From Neoechinorhynchus agilis (Eukaryota; Acanthocephala), in assembly GCA_051530055.1 (NCBI GenBank), contig CM121341.1:3844001-3908000 (forward strand): a stretch of DNA of 64,000 bases. The letters are read 5' to 3'. Below are positions 33,712 through 44,037 of this stretch, piece by piece (position 1 is the first letter of the stretch; each line of letters opens with the position of its first letter). The notes beneath the pieces are model-generated. The model was not told where the DNA came from and made no database searches. It worked only from the letters and a program-made list of their open reading frames with translations. The position numbers were made by a program, and so were the translations under genes.

Positions 33712-34002
33712 CTAAAAAAAAAAAAAAAAAAAAAAAGAGACGGAGCTGCGGTCCCGTTGCTTAACAAAATCCAGATCGTGTGTTCGGATGTGATAGATTG
33801 CATCTTCAATACTTCGAATTCGCTTTTCTCGGTATAGAGCATTCTGTTGAACATATGGATCGGATTGAACGGAATTCCGAGGAGTGTGGGAGCGTATCGG
33901 TTCGCGAAGACATCGAACAGTGTGCCCACTTGCCAAACTCTCACATTCAACCAAAAGTACCCTTGTTTTTTTACTTCCAAATAGTAGCGAGGATAATCTC
34001 AT
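33712..34002 (-). CDS. MRPL33: Mitochondrial ribosomal protein bL33m
   Basis: Starts MRLSSLLFGSKKTRVLLVEC. The stretch SGHTVRCLREPIRSH, DPYVQQNALYREKRIRS matches bL33m (human: DPVVKQRVLFVEKKKIRS). bL33m is a small zinc-ribbon-derived protein of the large mitoribosomal subunit. Here a C-terminal extension of about 20 aa follows and then runs into a 23-base T tract (A tract on the plus strand, 33716-33738) that encodes Phe residues, so the true 3' end may be a splice or a read error there. The first 36 codons are re-duplicated upstream in a 218-bp tandem array. Confidence 0.75.
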   Translation of the reverse strand: MRLSSLLFGSKKTRVLLVECESLASGHTVRCLREPIRSHTPRNSVQSDPYVQQNALYREKRIRSIEDAIYHIRTHDLDFVKQRDRSSVSFFFFFFF

Positions 34003-34815
34003 CTGAAATGAAGCGAAAAGATCGAGTTGGATTATGTTCGCAATTTCACAATCGATGCGAGGATCTTTTGATTTAAATCACGAGCTAAGAGTAGGAAAGG
34101 TTCTTGTCGATTTTCGTAGTTCGCGAAGACATCGAACAGTGTGCCCACTTGCCAAACTCTCACATTCAACCAAAAGTACCCTTGTTTTTTTACTTCCAAA
34201 TAGTAGCGAGGATAATCTCATCTGAAATGAAGCGAAAAGATCGAGTTGGATATGTTCGCAATTTCACAATCGATGCGAGGATCTTTTGATTTAAATCACG
34301 AGCTAAGAGTAGGAAAGGTTCTTGTCGATTTTCGTAATGCAAATCAGAATTTTCTATAAAGGATTTGGACTATACGCTGCAAGATTCTATAGAAGCGTTC
34401 TTAATAGAAGGCGAAAAGCAGTAGCGAGGATAATCTCATCTGAAATGAAGCGAAAAGATCGAGTTGGATATGTTCGCAATTTCACAATCGATGCGAGGAT
34501 CTTTTGATTTAAATCACGAGCTAAGAGTAGGAAAGGTTCTTGTCGATTTTCGTAATGCAAATCAGAATTTTCTATAAAGAATTTGGACTATACGCTGCAA
34601 GATTCTATAGAAGCGTTCTTAATAGAAGGCGAAAAGCAGTAGCGAGGATAATCTCATCTGAAATGAAGCGAAAAGATCGAGTTGGATTTGTTCGCAATTT
34701 CACAATCGAGACGAGCATTTTTTGATTTAAATCACGAGCTAAGAGTAGGAAAGGTTCTTGTCGATTTTCGTAAGGCAAATCAGAATTTTCTATGAAGGAT
34801 TTCGATTTAGGGGCC
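33899..34815. repeat. 218-bp tandem repeat from the bL33m 5' end
   Basis: The bL33m start-codon context recurs exactly every 218 bp on the minus strand (ATG at 34002, 34220, 34438 and 34656). The second unit still carries the first 36 codons. The third and fourth keep only the first few codons and 5' sequence, then diverge to a shared alternative segment. The array begins inside the coding exon and runs away through the upstream region, so promoter or 5' UTR sequence was amplified. Confidence 0.85.
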
Positions 34816-34890
34816 TTGGGCACAGGATTTTATTGAAGGATTGAGTTCTAACGCTTTCGAAGGTAACAGACTTGATAGATGAATTTGGGG

Positions 34891-35205
34891 TTATGGGGTT
34901 AATACCTGAATGTTTCGATTCCATAGTTTATTATCCCTCCGTGGATGAGATCCTAAAAGCTCTTCCAAAATAATAACTGATTGCGAATTTTTTACTTCAT
35001 AAGTTAGTGGTGGTGGTCCGCATGGCACGCACATCTTCAAAAATAATGCACGGAACACTTTGTCTTTTGCTGCACGTTTAATGAGGACGTTAAGAAGCGA
35101 AATATCACAATGACCATTTTTCGCTGCTGATATTTCCTTAAAGGACCTCGTAATTGCTATCTCGTCAAAGGTTTTTAAACAAATCGTTTTGCGCTTGAAG
35201 TACAC
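34891..35205 (-). mobile_element. Penelope-like RT fragment
   Basis: The minus strand reads AAKNGHCDISLLNVLIKRAA, then KDKVFRALFLKMCVP, matching the late RT block xxISFLDVLIxRxxxGxxxTxVYRKP of Penelope-like elements. The catalytic YxDD lies upstream and is not readable. Degenerate. Confidence 0.6.
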
Positions 35206-36789
35206 TTCTAAACACCGCGATTCAAACTAGGAGCCCCTTTACTAATGGAGAGAGTCGAAAACAATTCTAATTCCAAAATCCAACACTTCCGACCGCAAGC
35301 TTAAATCGATTGGTGGATGGAGACCGATTTTACTATATCTTCTCGTAATATGATAGAGTGGCCAGAAAGAGGAACTGAAGAGCATCCCATTACTTCCTTA
35401 TCTCATGAAGGGATATAAAACGTATGCCGAAGGTGCCAGCATTGAAACGAGTCAAACAGCGAAAATATAAAACAATTCAAATTTGTAAGTACATATCAAC
35501 GGAACATAAAAACAAATGCCCAACACAATTGGCGAAATAATTTGGCCCATGGGAGCTACCTTATAGAACTTTACCCTCGGATGCACTGCTTTTAGGTTAG
35601 AATATTCCTGGAGCTACAATTCACGTATGTTATTAGTAGGTTCCGCAGTAAAGAAACCATAAAAAAAGAATTAAATTGGTAAAGGAAGAGCGCCGGATAG
35701 ATTTCCGTTTTTTTCAGAATGGCGAGAATCGATCAACTTGTTTTTCCTTTAATTTTTTATGTCTAACAACATCACTAGTGCATCTCGGGGTATTATTTTT
35801 CAAATTCCTATTTATAGTTCGAATTCATCTTCTAAAAGACGCAGAACTAAATTATAGAAAATCCACGTTTGCAAACGACAACAGGAGATACGGATCCCGT
35901 TTTAGGCCTGTTGACAAATATTCAAATATATATTTTGTTGACTGTGTTCGAACAAAGATTGAAAGCACTTCGACGCCAGTTTGCGAATCTCTAAGGGAAG
36001 ATAAGTTCAGACACTTAGGAGAATCCTTGGCAGTTTACATTTTTCGACAGAATACTTAACGTTGAATCCAAACTTGAACTAGAGATCGATCGAATTGAAG
36101 TTTTGTGGCATTTGCTGTACGCCCGCTTGGTTTCCACCTAAAGAAAGATTGACCCACGTGGGCCTTGTTGAAGCAATTCATGCTATTGCAAAATCAACAA
36201 CACGAATATTTATTACATTAGTGGAGGATGGACACTCTTTTTTACCTTCTTGGTAATTCTTGATAAATAATTATGTATAAGAAAAGTAATAATCTAGGAT
36301 TCATTGGACTCGCTTGGCTTCCTTTATGGATGGTAGATGGTTCGCTGTCACCGCAGAATTGTAGAAGGCTCAACAAAGATGAATTACATTCGAAGCAGCG
36401 TGGTCAACGCAACGCCAGCGTCTAGTCGGAACCCCTGGAACGTTATCGCTCAATCCAAAAAGGTGTGGGGATTCTGTGTTGGGAAAATCATCATGGGAAT
36501 TCAATGAGTAGGTCAATATACGAATCTTAATTGCTGAGCAAAATAAAACAACGAATCATTCCAGGAAACTTGATCTTAAACATTCGAACAGTCATTAATA
36601 TTGATGCCGTTCGGAATCCATACTTTCCTTTTATAGGTCCCTATGGAGCTCATCAGATGAGGATATTCTCGCTAGATAATAGACCGTTTTATCAAAAGAT
36701 GCAACTATCGACCACACAACCTAAAAACACCGTTCCTCTATCGAATTTGCAAATCCTTAAATACTGTCACTTACTAAAAAGACTGGGTC
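35206..36789. other. No recognised gene; unassigned frames
   Basis: Two plus-strand frames (127 aa at 35676-36059 and 101 aa at 36531-36836) lack recognisable domains. The first contains a hydrophobic stretch (FLCLTTSLVHLGVLFFKFLF) that could span a membrane, but it starts at a TTG and has no supporting signals. The end of the second merges into LINE sequence. I would not call either a gene. Confidence 0.35.
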
Positions 36790-37600
36790 AAATGGGACTC
36801 GCACATTACAATTTCCCTCAGACGCAATACCGTTAAAATTTATCTTCTAAAACGACTCCGCCATTTAGGAGTCCCTTCGTCCGTTATCTCTAAACTTTAC
36901 TACATCTTTATTTTACCCTAATCCCTCACCAACGGCTACCCCGTCTCTTACGACAGCTCGATGCGTTGTATCGATCGAGGCGTTGTGTTTACGGCAAAGT
37001 GATTCGTTGTATCGATTGGCGCGTTGAGTATATATATTTAACAAAAAATAAAAAGGGCAAATTTTTGGTTCCGCTAACACACCAACACCGACTTTTGCAA
37101 CCTTTTCCAAAATCACCAATCCGTCACCTTGAAATGTTTCAGAGAAGAGCCTCTAAAATTTACGCAGTTGATTTCCCCCGCTCGCCAAAAATAAAATTTT
37201 CATAAAAAAATCAAAACGCATCTCAGTTCTACCACAAACCTTTTCACACGAGCATAACACTCGCAATCCCAATTCCTTTCATCATTCTATTCCTCGTACC
37301 TAAATGATTTATCTCATTCGACTTCTCAGCAGTCTATGACACTATTAATCTTCAATTCGTAATCATCTAAATGTGCTTGTCAAATTTCGCTTATTGGATA
37401 CCAAAGGAACTTCTTGGCTTTCTTAATATACATTCTACAATGATGGGTATCCTGTTTAATCCTAACAAAACAAAAGTTTTAGCAATAGCTTCAAAAATGC
37501 AAAACAGGATAAAAAATTAGGACGCAATTTTAACCCTAAATTAAATGAAAAATCAGATATTAAAAAAATTAAAAAGATTTTATAATTAGTTAAACGTTAC
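36790..37600 (+). mobile_element. CR1-like LINE fragment and right inverted-repeat arm
   Basis: About 36835-36950 reads KIYLLKRLRHLGVPSSVISK, the same RT thumb block as SIYLLKLLRRLGVSPKHLAH in the LINE at 13.9 kb. 37064-37600 is the right arm of the inverted repeat (partner 29069-29605) and carries the C-terminal block followed, out of order, by RT-core blocks. A short insertion-like stretch with repeated TTGTATCGATxGxxGCGTTG lies at 36960-37030. Confidence 0.7.
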
Positions 37601-37849
37601 TGTCCAAAACCATCGAAGGAAGCACCGTCCAGTGAAGTGTTAAAATCAATGAAAAACGTAACATAACGCAGGAGTACGAGCAGAATAGTCCCTGAACCTC
37701 GGGAATGGCCATTCCACGTACCCGAGAAATACAATAGAAACCAACTCAAACCTCTTCAAATGACTGATTTTTTTCAAATAATAATTTTATTAACATTCAC
37801 CGGTTGCACACACAACAACAAAACGTTTAAACAATCACCACCGTCCACG
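37601..37849. other. No recognised feature
   Basis: Spacer between the inverted-repeat arm and REL-LINE debris. Nothing supported. Confidence 0.4.
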
Positions 37850-39407
37850 AAGAAGAGGCATTGCACTCCCCTCAGTGGTCACGATAATTGCATCAGTCCA
37901 TCAGTGTCAAGTTCACGAGTTTCAATTTGGATGAATACAATCGTGAGGTGTCGAAGTTCGGACATTAGCTCCCATGTATTATTTCCAGTCAGCTCGGCTC
38001 TAGGATGCTGGGCGCATTCACGGGCGTTCACTTCGGCGTGTCATGAGTACCTTCCGCCTGATTGCCAACAGACGGGACCATGACGTCCCGATTGTTCCAC
38101 GGTTTCTCCACAGCTACAGCGATTTAATGTGCACATCGGTACCCCAAGTCTCAAAGACACTGCAATCCTTACTGTCGTATCGGACGGAGAAGGGTATTCA
38201 CAGAAGCGATTGGGATAGCGTTGAGACAAGCACTCGATAATCTTGTAGAGACTGCCGCCAATAGAGTTTAGTTCACCAGGTCACGAGAATCTGAAATTAA
38301 GGAGTTACGAATTCTCGCTACCAAGGGTGAGTCCCAAACTGATTATTTCCGTCCATTGACGGGTACCTGCTCGCTGCCTGAATTTCCACACCAAAGATTA
38401 AGAGCCTCCACGAAATCTTCATCCAAAGTGTAATTCTCACCAAGAACGGATTTAACTACTTTGTAGCTTGCTTCATACGATCCCAAATAAGTGGTTGGCA
38501 GACAAATATAAATTACTTTCCATCCGGACGACCACCACCGAGTCGGTACACTTTGCTTAGCTTTAAAATGTTTTGGGACGTTCACCGTATTTAGAGCACG
38601 CGAAATTACGTCGTTCAATTCAGCATGCCGTGAGAAACGGCCTCCTGATTTGTTGCAAACAAGACAATGTCTCCTCAGTAGATTCACGATCATTCCAGGC
38701 CGGCAACGATGTTCGACACAAATCGGTAGACCTAATCTGAGGGACACTTCGATCCGAACTGCTTCGTCTACGAGGAGTGTTCCCATGATGCAATGGGTAG
38801 GGCTTCTAACCATGCTCCTGATTCTCTTGTAGAGACTGCCAACAATCTGGCCCGGTTAACCTCGTCGCAAGAGCCTGAGATTAGAGAACCATTAGCTTGG
38901 TCGACTAAAAGTTTATCCCAAATAGACGGCTTTAGGCCATTCACGGGAACTTGGTTGTAACCCGTTTTCGCCCATCATTCCTGGACCGCTACTAGAAATT
39001 CGTCCGCTAAACAGAACATGGGTCTTAATATAAGCTTTACCAGACCCAGACTCCCTTCGAATGATCCTAGAAACGCAGCTCCTTGGAAGACTCAGTCGGT
39101 CAAGAGTGATCAATTCTAAACCGGTTGCGAGATTTCTAAAACCTTTGACGATTTCGCTCTGCGCTGACTCGTGTTCGATGTTCATTACCAACAATTCGCA
39201 TTTCCATGCATTAAGCTCAACGCTCAATCTCACAGTCTCCCTTACGAGTGTCTCCAGATCGCGCATTACTGCGGAGGGATCACTTCTGAGCGTAGCGTCA
39301 TCCAAGTACCAAGCATTAAAGTTGGAATGGAGAGAGTGCGCTATTGGTTTCATTGCAAGGGCGAAAGCGATTGGTCGTTGCTTCCTGCCATCTTCCCGTT
39401 TGCACAT
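37850..39407 (-). mobile_element. REL-type LINE remains, RT plus two C-terminal pieces
   Basis: Minus strand, 5' to 3'. RT palm 39407-38913 reads FALAMKPIAHSLHSNFNAWY then LDDATLRSDPS, a YLDD catalytic site. A zinc-finger/nuclease piece at 38813-38343 reads RLGLPICVEHRC, GGRFSRHAELNDVISRAL. A second such piece at 38229-37900 reads CSCGETVEQSGRHGPVC. The C-x-C-x(7-8)-H-x4-C finger followed by an RH motif is the hallmark of restriction-like-endonuclease LINEs (R2/R4-like superfamily). Two C-termini in a row imply at least two insertions. Confidence 0.65.
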
Positions 39408-39735
39408 TTCTCCACCATATTGGAAGTCCTACGTCGAAGTTTGTTTCCTTTGCGGACCTTCGGTCATGGTACTCTTTGAATTTGTCTGACCTGTGTTCAT
39501 GGTAATTTTTGAGGCAATTCCTCCAATTATCGAAAATCGTTTGAATCCTTCTCCCGATCATAGCTTCGGACGGGCTCTTACAGGTGGTCGAGGGCGGGGT
39601 ATTTCGATACACTTGTAAGAAATCATAAAGGTTGGCCTTCTTCAGATCGGCTTCCCGTTTCAAAACTCTGTTTTTCATTGTTTGCACAAATCTTTCGGCA
39701 AGCCCATTTGTTGATTGGCAACATCCTCACTTGTG
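39316..39735 (-). mobile_element. Ty3/Gypsy integrase fossil fragment
   Basis: The minus strand reads STNGLAERFVQTMKNRV, then FLQVYRNTPPSTTCKSPSEA and GRRIQTIFDNW, the end of the Gypsy integrase core and the start of its C-terminal domain. It is a short broken fragment that abuts a PIP4K exon upstream and overlaps REL-LINE sequence downstream. Old and isolated. Confidence 0.75.
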
Positions 39736-39737
39736 AT

Positions 39738-40144
39738 TGATCGGACTTAGAACTTCTTATCTGCAGATAGCCACATTTTTCTTGATTCTTAAAAGGAGTA
39801 AGTTGTCCACTAGTGAACGAAATTTGCCATTGTCTCTCAGTAACGCCAAAAATTCGCCTGAATGCTCGAAAAACGAGTGGACAGTATATTTTAAACTGGT
39901 ACCGACCCGGGAGTACGTCCTGAATAAAATACTGAAGATCGACTTTGACTTTCATGTACGCTTTGAAATCATCAGGAAGTAGCATTACCGGCATGTTGAC
40001 ATGAGATATTTCGACAGCGGGGTAGTCGACACCCCACATGAACACTGAAAAGAATGGTTCATTCGCGCGGAATAGTTTCCGCTTTTGGTGTTTAACCTTG
40101 AACTTGGATTTCGTTTTCATCCTGGGTGCAGGAATAGCGTCCAT
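39738..40144 (-). CDS. PIP4K2: PIP4K (phosphatidylinositol-5-phosphate 4-kinase) N-terminal exon
   Basis: About 130 residues from ATG 40144 match the type II PIP kinase N-terminus: KLFRANEPFFSVFMWGVDYP, SHVNMPVMLLPDDFKAYMKV, YCPLVFRAFRRIFGV. These correspond to [38 protein letters not shown] and YCPMVFRNLRERFGI of the animal enzymes, which phosphorylate PI5P at position 4. The exon may end at a donor in CACAA/GTGAGG near 39740, immediately before a Gypsy fossil. No kinase core (the MDYSLL-like or DFG-like blocks) was found downstream in the window, so this is either the first exon of a gene with a distant or lost remainder, or a gene fragment. Confidence 0.8.
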
Positions 40145-40447
40145 ATCAACCGAAATAGTTCGTTTGTGGTGGTTCCGCCGAATCGGTCTACAATGTCTTA
40201 TCGGACCACTTCCGATTTCTTTTTAAAATATCAGGCAATGTAATAAATCGTAGAGGTGTAGAGGACAGGGTTTTGCGAAATTGAGGTCAGGATAGCCTAT
40301 AAGGCATAATATGTGGCGGCGGTGGTGGAACAGCGACTTTTTTACAACGGTAAGGAAAAACGCTTGGATTGATATGTGCGCATTCAATGAAAATTAGTGT
40401 TAATTTAAACAAAAAATTAGGGGGTTCACTTTAACAATAGAAGAGTG
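40145..40447. other. Upstream region of the PIP4K exon
   Basis: No gene is recognised. It may hold the PIP4K promoter, and it ends where the 430-bp tandem array begins. Confidence 0.35.
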
Positions 40448-42530
40448 CAAAAAGTTATTATTGAGAATTTAACTCGACGTCTAAAATGAGAGATATGATG
40501 TTCGATTTTATCATCATCTTCATTGAAATCTAACTAATTAAAAGTTTTAAACTTCAAGAAAACAATTCGGAGCATAGAAATTTACGTTCAAAAGCACGAA
40601 TTAATAAGGGAGGCGAAAAAAATGCAAGATCGTTAATTTCAATTTTCCGCCATAATAAAATCATGAATTATTCAGTTTTAAACCATTTATTAAGTATTTC
40701 GATAAGACCAAAATAACGGAAAGATTAGATTTTCTGAGAATGAATGTACGGCGGCGAATCAAGTGATCGAGAAATAAGAAGACGTAAATAAACTCAGATC
40801 GAATTTTTATTAAAAAACTTAAAAGAAGGATTTTCAATAAAAAATATCGCAGTGCTTCTTAAAAATGAATGTAAGTTCAAAAAGTTATTATTGAGAATTT
40901 AACTCGACGTCTAAAATGAGAGATGTGATGTTCGGTCTTATCATCATCTTCATTGAAATCTAACGAATTAAAAGGTTTAAACTTCAAGAAAACCATTTGG
41001 AGCATAGAAATTTACGTTCAAAAGCACGGATTAAAAAGGGAGACGAAAAAAATGCAAGATCGTTAATTTCAATTTTCCGCCATAATAAAATCATGAATTA
41101 TTCAGTTTTAAACCATTTATTAAGTATTTCGATAAGACCAAAATAACGGAAAGATTAGATTTTCTGAGAATGAATGTACGGCGGCGAATCAAGTGATCGA
41201 GAAATTAAAAGACGTAAATAAACTCAGATCGAATTTTTATTAAAAAACTTAAAAGAAGGATTTTCAATAAAAAAATATCGCAGTGCTTCTTAAAAATGAA
41301 TGTAAGTTCAAAAAGTTATTATTGAGAATTTAACTCGACGTCTAAAATGAGAGATGTGATGTTCGGTCTTATCATCATCTTCATTGAAATCTAACGAATT
41401 AAAAGTTTTAAACTTCAAGAAAACCATTTGGAGCATAGAAATTTACGTTCAAAAGCACGAATTAATAAGGGAGACGAAAAAAATGCAAGATCGTTAATTT
41501 CAATTTTCCGCCATAATAAAATCATGAATTATTCAGTTTTAAACCATTTATTAAGTATTTCGATAAGACCAAAATAACGGAAAGATTAGATTTTCTGAGA
41601 ATGAATGTACGGCGGCGAATCAAGTGATCGAGAAATAAGAAGACGTAAATAAACTCAGATCGAATTTTTATTAAAAAACTTAAAAGAAGGATTTTCAATA
41701 AAAAAATATCGCAGTGCTTCTTAAAAATGAATGTAAGTTCAAAAAGTTATTATTGAGAATTTAACTCGACGTCTAAAATGAGAGATGTGATGTTCGGTCT
41801 TATCATCATCTTCATTGAAATCTAACGAATTAAAAGTTTTAAACTTCAAGAAAACCATTTGGAGCATAGAACTTGCCGTTCAAAAGCACGAATTAATAAG
41901 GGAGACGAAAAAAATGCAAGATCGTTAATTTCAATTTTCCGCCATAATAAAATCATGAATTATTCAGTTTTAAACCATTTATTAAGTATTTCGATAAGAC
42001 CAAAATAACGGAAAGATTAGATTTTCTGAGAATGAATGTACGGCGGCGAATCAAGTGATCGAGAAATAAGAAGACGTAAATAAACTCAGATCGAATTTTT
42101 ATTAAAAGACGGATTTTCAATAAAAAATATCGCAGTGCTTCTTAAAAAATGAATGTAAGCTCTAAAAGTTATTATTGAGAATTTAACTCGACGTCTAAAA
42201 TGAGAGATGTGATGTTCGGTCTTATCATCATCTTCATTGAAATCTAACGAATTAAAAGGTTTAAACTTCAAGAAAACTATTTCGAGCATAGAACTTGCCG
42301 TTCAAAAGCACGAATTAATAAGGGAGACGAAAAAAATGATAAATCGTTAATTTCAATTTTCGGCCATAATAATAACATGAATTATTCAGTTTTAAAACAT
42401 TTATTAAGTATTTCGATAAGACCAAAATAACGGAAAGGTTAGATTTTCTGAGAATGAATGTACGGCGGCGAATCAAGTGATCGAGAAATTAAAAGACGTA
42501 AATGAACTCAGTGCGAATTTTTATATGACG
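40448..42530. repeat. 430-bp tandem repeat, about 4.9 units
   Basis: Units begin at 40448, 40878, 41309, 41740 and 42162, each with CAAAAAGTTATTATTGAG or a variant (430, 431, 431 and 422 bp). Units are very similar; the last is the most diverged. The consensus is AT-rich, non-coding and has no internal subrepeat that I can see. The array sits directly upstream of the PIP4K exon (minus strand). Confidence 0.9.
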
Positions 42531-42599
42531 TTCGTTGTTCTTTCCTTCAAGAATATAAACTTCATGAGCATTGTAAAGATATTATTCATCATAGTTTCA

Positions 42600-42725
42600 G
42601 TTTTAACTAGCGATGGTTTATTCAGAAAAATAGACTTGCGAAACAATTGACTGAAGAAGGCCAATGAAAAGGCTGAAAATTTTCAAGATAAATCTATTTT
42701 TCTGAATAAACCATCGCTAATTGAA
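42600..42725. repeat. Long hairpin with a hammerhead-like loop
   Basis: TAGCGATGGTTTATTCAG and about 20 flanking bases at 42607-42645 are inverted at about 42682-42725 (CTGAATAAACCATCGCTA). The loop (about 42646-42681) holds CTGAAGA at 42651, an AGGCC/GGCT stem and GAAA at 42675, which is a hammerhead-type core. The arms give roughly 35-40 paired bases. It looks like a relic of a Penelope pseudo-LTR or a related non-autonomous unit. Confidence 0.6.
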
Positions 42726-43560
42726 ACTGAAACTTTAGGAATATTAATGCTTCGATGAAAGTCTTCGCGGGGAAAACGTCCTAAGCAAACATTTTTTATG
42801 GTCAAAAATGCGTGTGTAACTTTAAAATTGAAAAAATGATTTTCAAAAGTATTTTAGTCGATATAAAGTTTCCAATGAGATTTCTAGGCTTCGTTTCGCT
42901 AACGCCTTTTATACAATCGGATGCCCAAGCAAAAATGATTAACCAGACAACGATTGTTTTCATGCGAAAATAAATAGCCTACTAGAAATATTCACAAAAT
43001 TTCGAGTTTCAAATCTTTTCGCTTATGTCAGCTGGTAAGACGGTTATTTTAATTCCCTTACTCTCGGCTATTCCATAAAAATTAATCAATAAATTATTGG
43101 AATTATTAGCATGCAATCAACGCAAATTCGACTATTATTAGTGATTTTGCAACGTAAAAATCTTTGGCACGCTTTGCCTCAAACTTTGTACGGTGATTTA
43201 TAGTTAAGATAATTGCCGTTCTACTGTAACCATTGGCCAAATGCCGTTATAAAATTTTCATCCGACAATCAAAACGCCTCTCAACCCTACCGTCACAAAT
43301 TTTACCACATTTTATTCCCCATTTCACAAGAAAATCGCAATCCTAATTGCTTTCATTCTCCCTCGACCTCGCAACTCCCTCTGTCCCTTTTTCTATACTG
43401 CCTAATCTTCTCGGATATCATAAATTGAAATGAACCTGAGGAAACATTCAACCTCAAAACTCTCCTGTAAACAATATCCGCCCACTAGAACGGACACCAT
43501 CGACAGGATATTCCCACCTGACCGAACCGCATTTAATAATAACACATTTTATTTTGATAA
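42726..43560. other. No recognised gene
   Basis: AT-rich non-coding sequence. 43213-43430 contains LINE-tail-like text (HFIPHFTRKSQS-type frames resembling the 37.2-kb region: the sequence ACCACATTTT...TTTCATTCTCCCTCG), but it is too weak to assign. Confidence 0.3.
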
Positions 43561-43850
43561 AGAAGGGGAACCGTGTACTTCTGAGTCCCTGTGAACATGG
43601 AGTGGATGACGAATCCGGAATCTGGAACGGATTATGGATCCGGAATGTGGATGGCGGATCCGGAATTTTTATTAGATGATGGATCGGAATGTGGATGATG
43701 GATCGGAATGTAAATGATTGATCCGGAGGATGACAGTCGACGACGAGAGAGAGGACGGCGTCGACGATTTCTTGCATAAAACTGGGAACTCGAGTGTTTA
43801 TGAAGACCCAAAGGTACATGGTACAACTCTTGTTTATTAACAAACAAATA
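43561..43850. repeat. GGATCCGGAATGTGGATGAT minisatellite, motif-flanked
   Basis: Irregular units of about 18-24 bp (ATGGATCGGAATGTGGATG) at 43600-43735. On each side stands a variant of the GGACCC/GGGTCC motif: GTGTACTTCTGAGTCCCTGT at about 43573 and GACCCAAAGGTACATGG at about 43804. The layout mirrors the LINE 5' end at 17.6-18.1 kb, where simple repeats meet the same motif, so this may be another retroelement 5' end. Confidence 0.5.
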
Positions 43851-44037
43851 AACGTGTTATTTTTATACCTTTATACAAGCGTTGTGAATCTCAATTACTT
43901 TTCTACAATACGGTTTTTGTACGACTAATTAATAGCTCTGTATTCTCATTGGTCAATCTCTAAAAAAGCGCAGATTCACCTACTTTCCAGTATTTTTACC
44001 CCCATGATCATTAAAAATTTGTTGCACGTTGGTTTTT

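Noticed and set aside
35676-36059. 127-aa plus-strand frame as a membrane protein gene
   Set aside because: It starts at TTG, and the single hydrophobic stretch is Phe-rich as expected for AT-rich non-coding DNA; no other support.
40448-42530. 430-bp array as a CRISPR array or coding repeat
   Set aside because: Units are long, contiguous and AT-rich without spacers, in eukaryotic DNA, and have no open frame across units.
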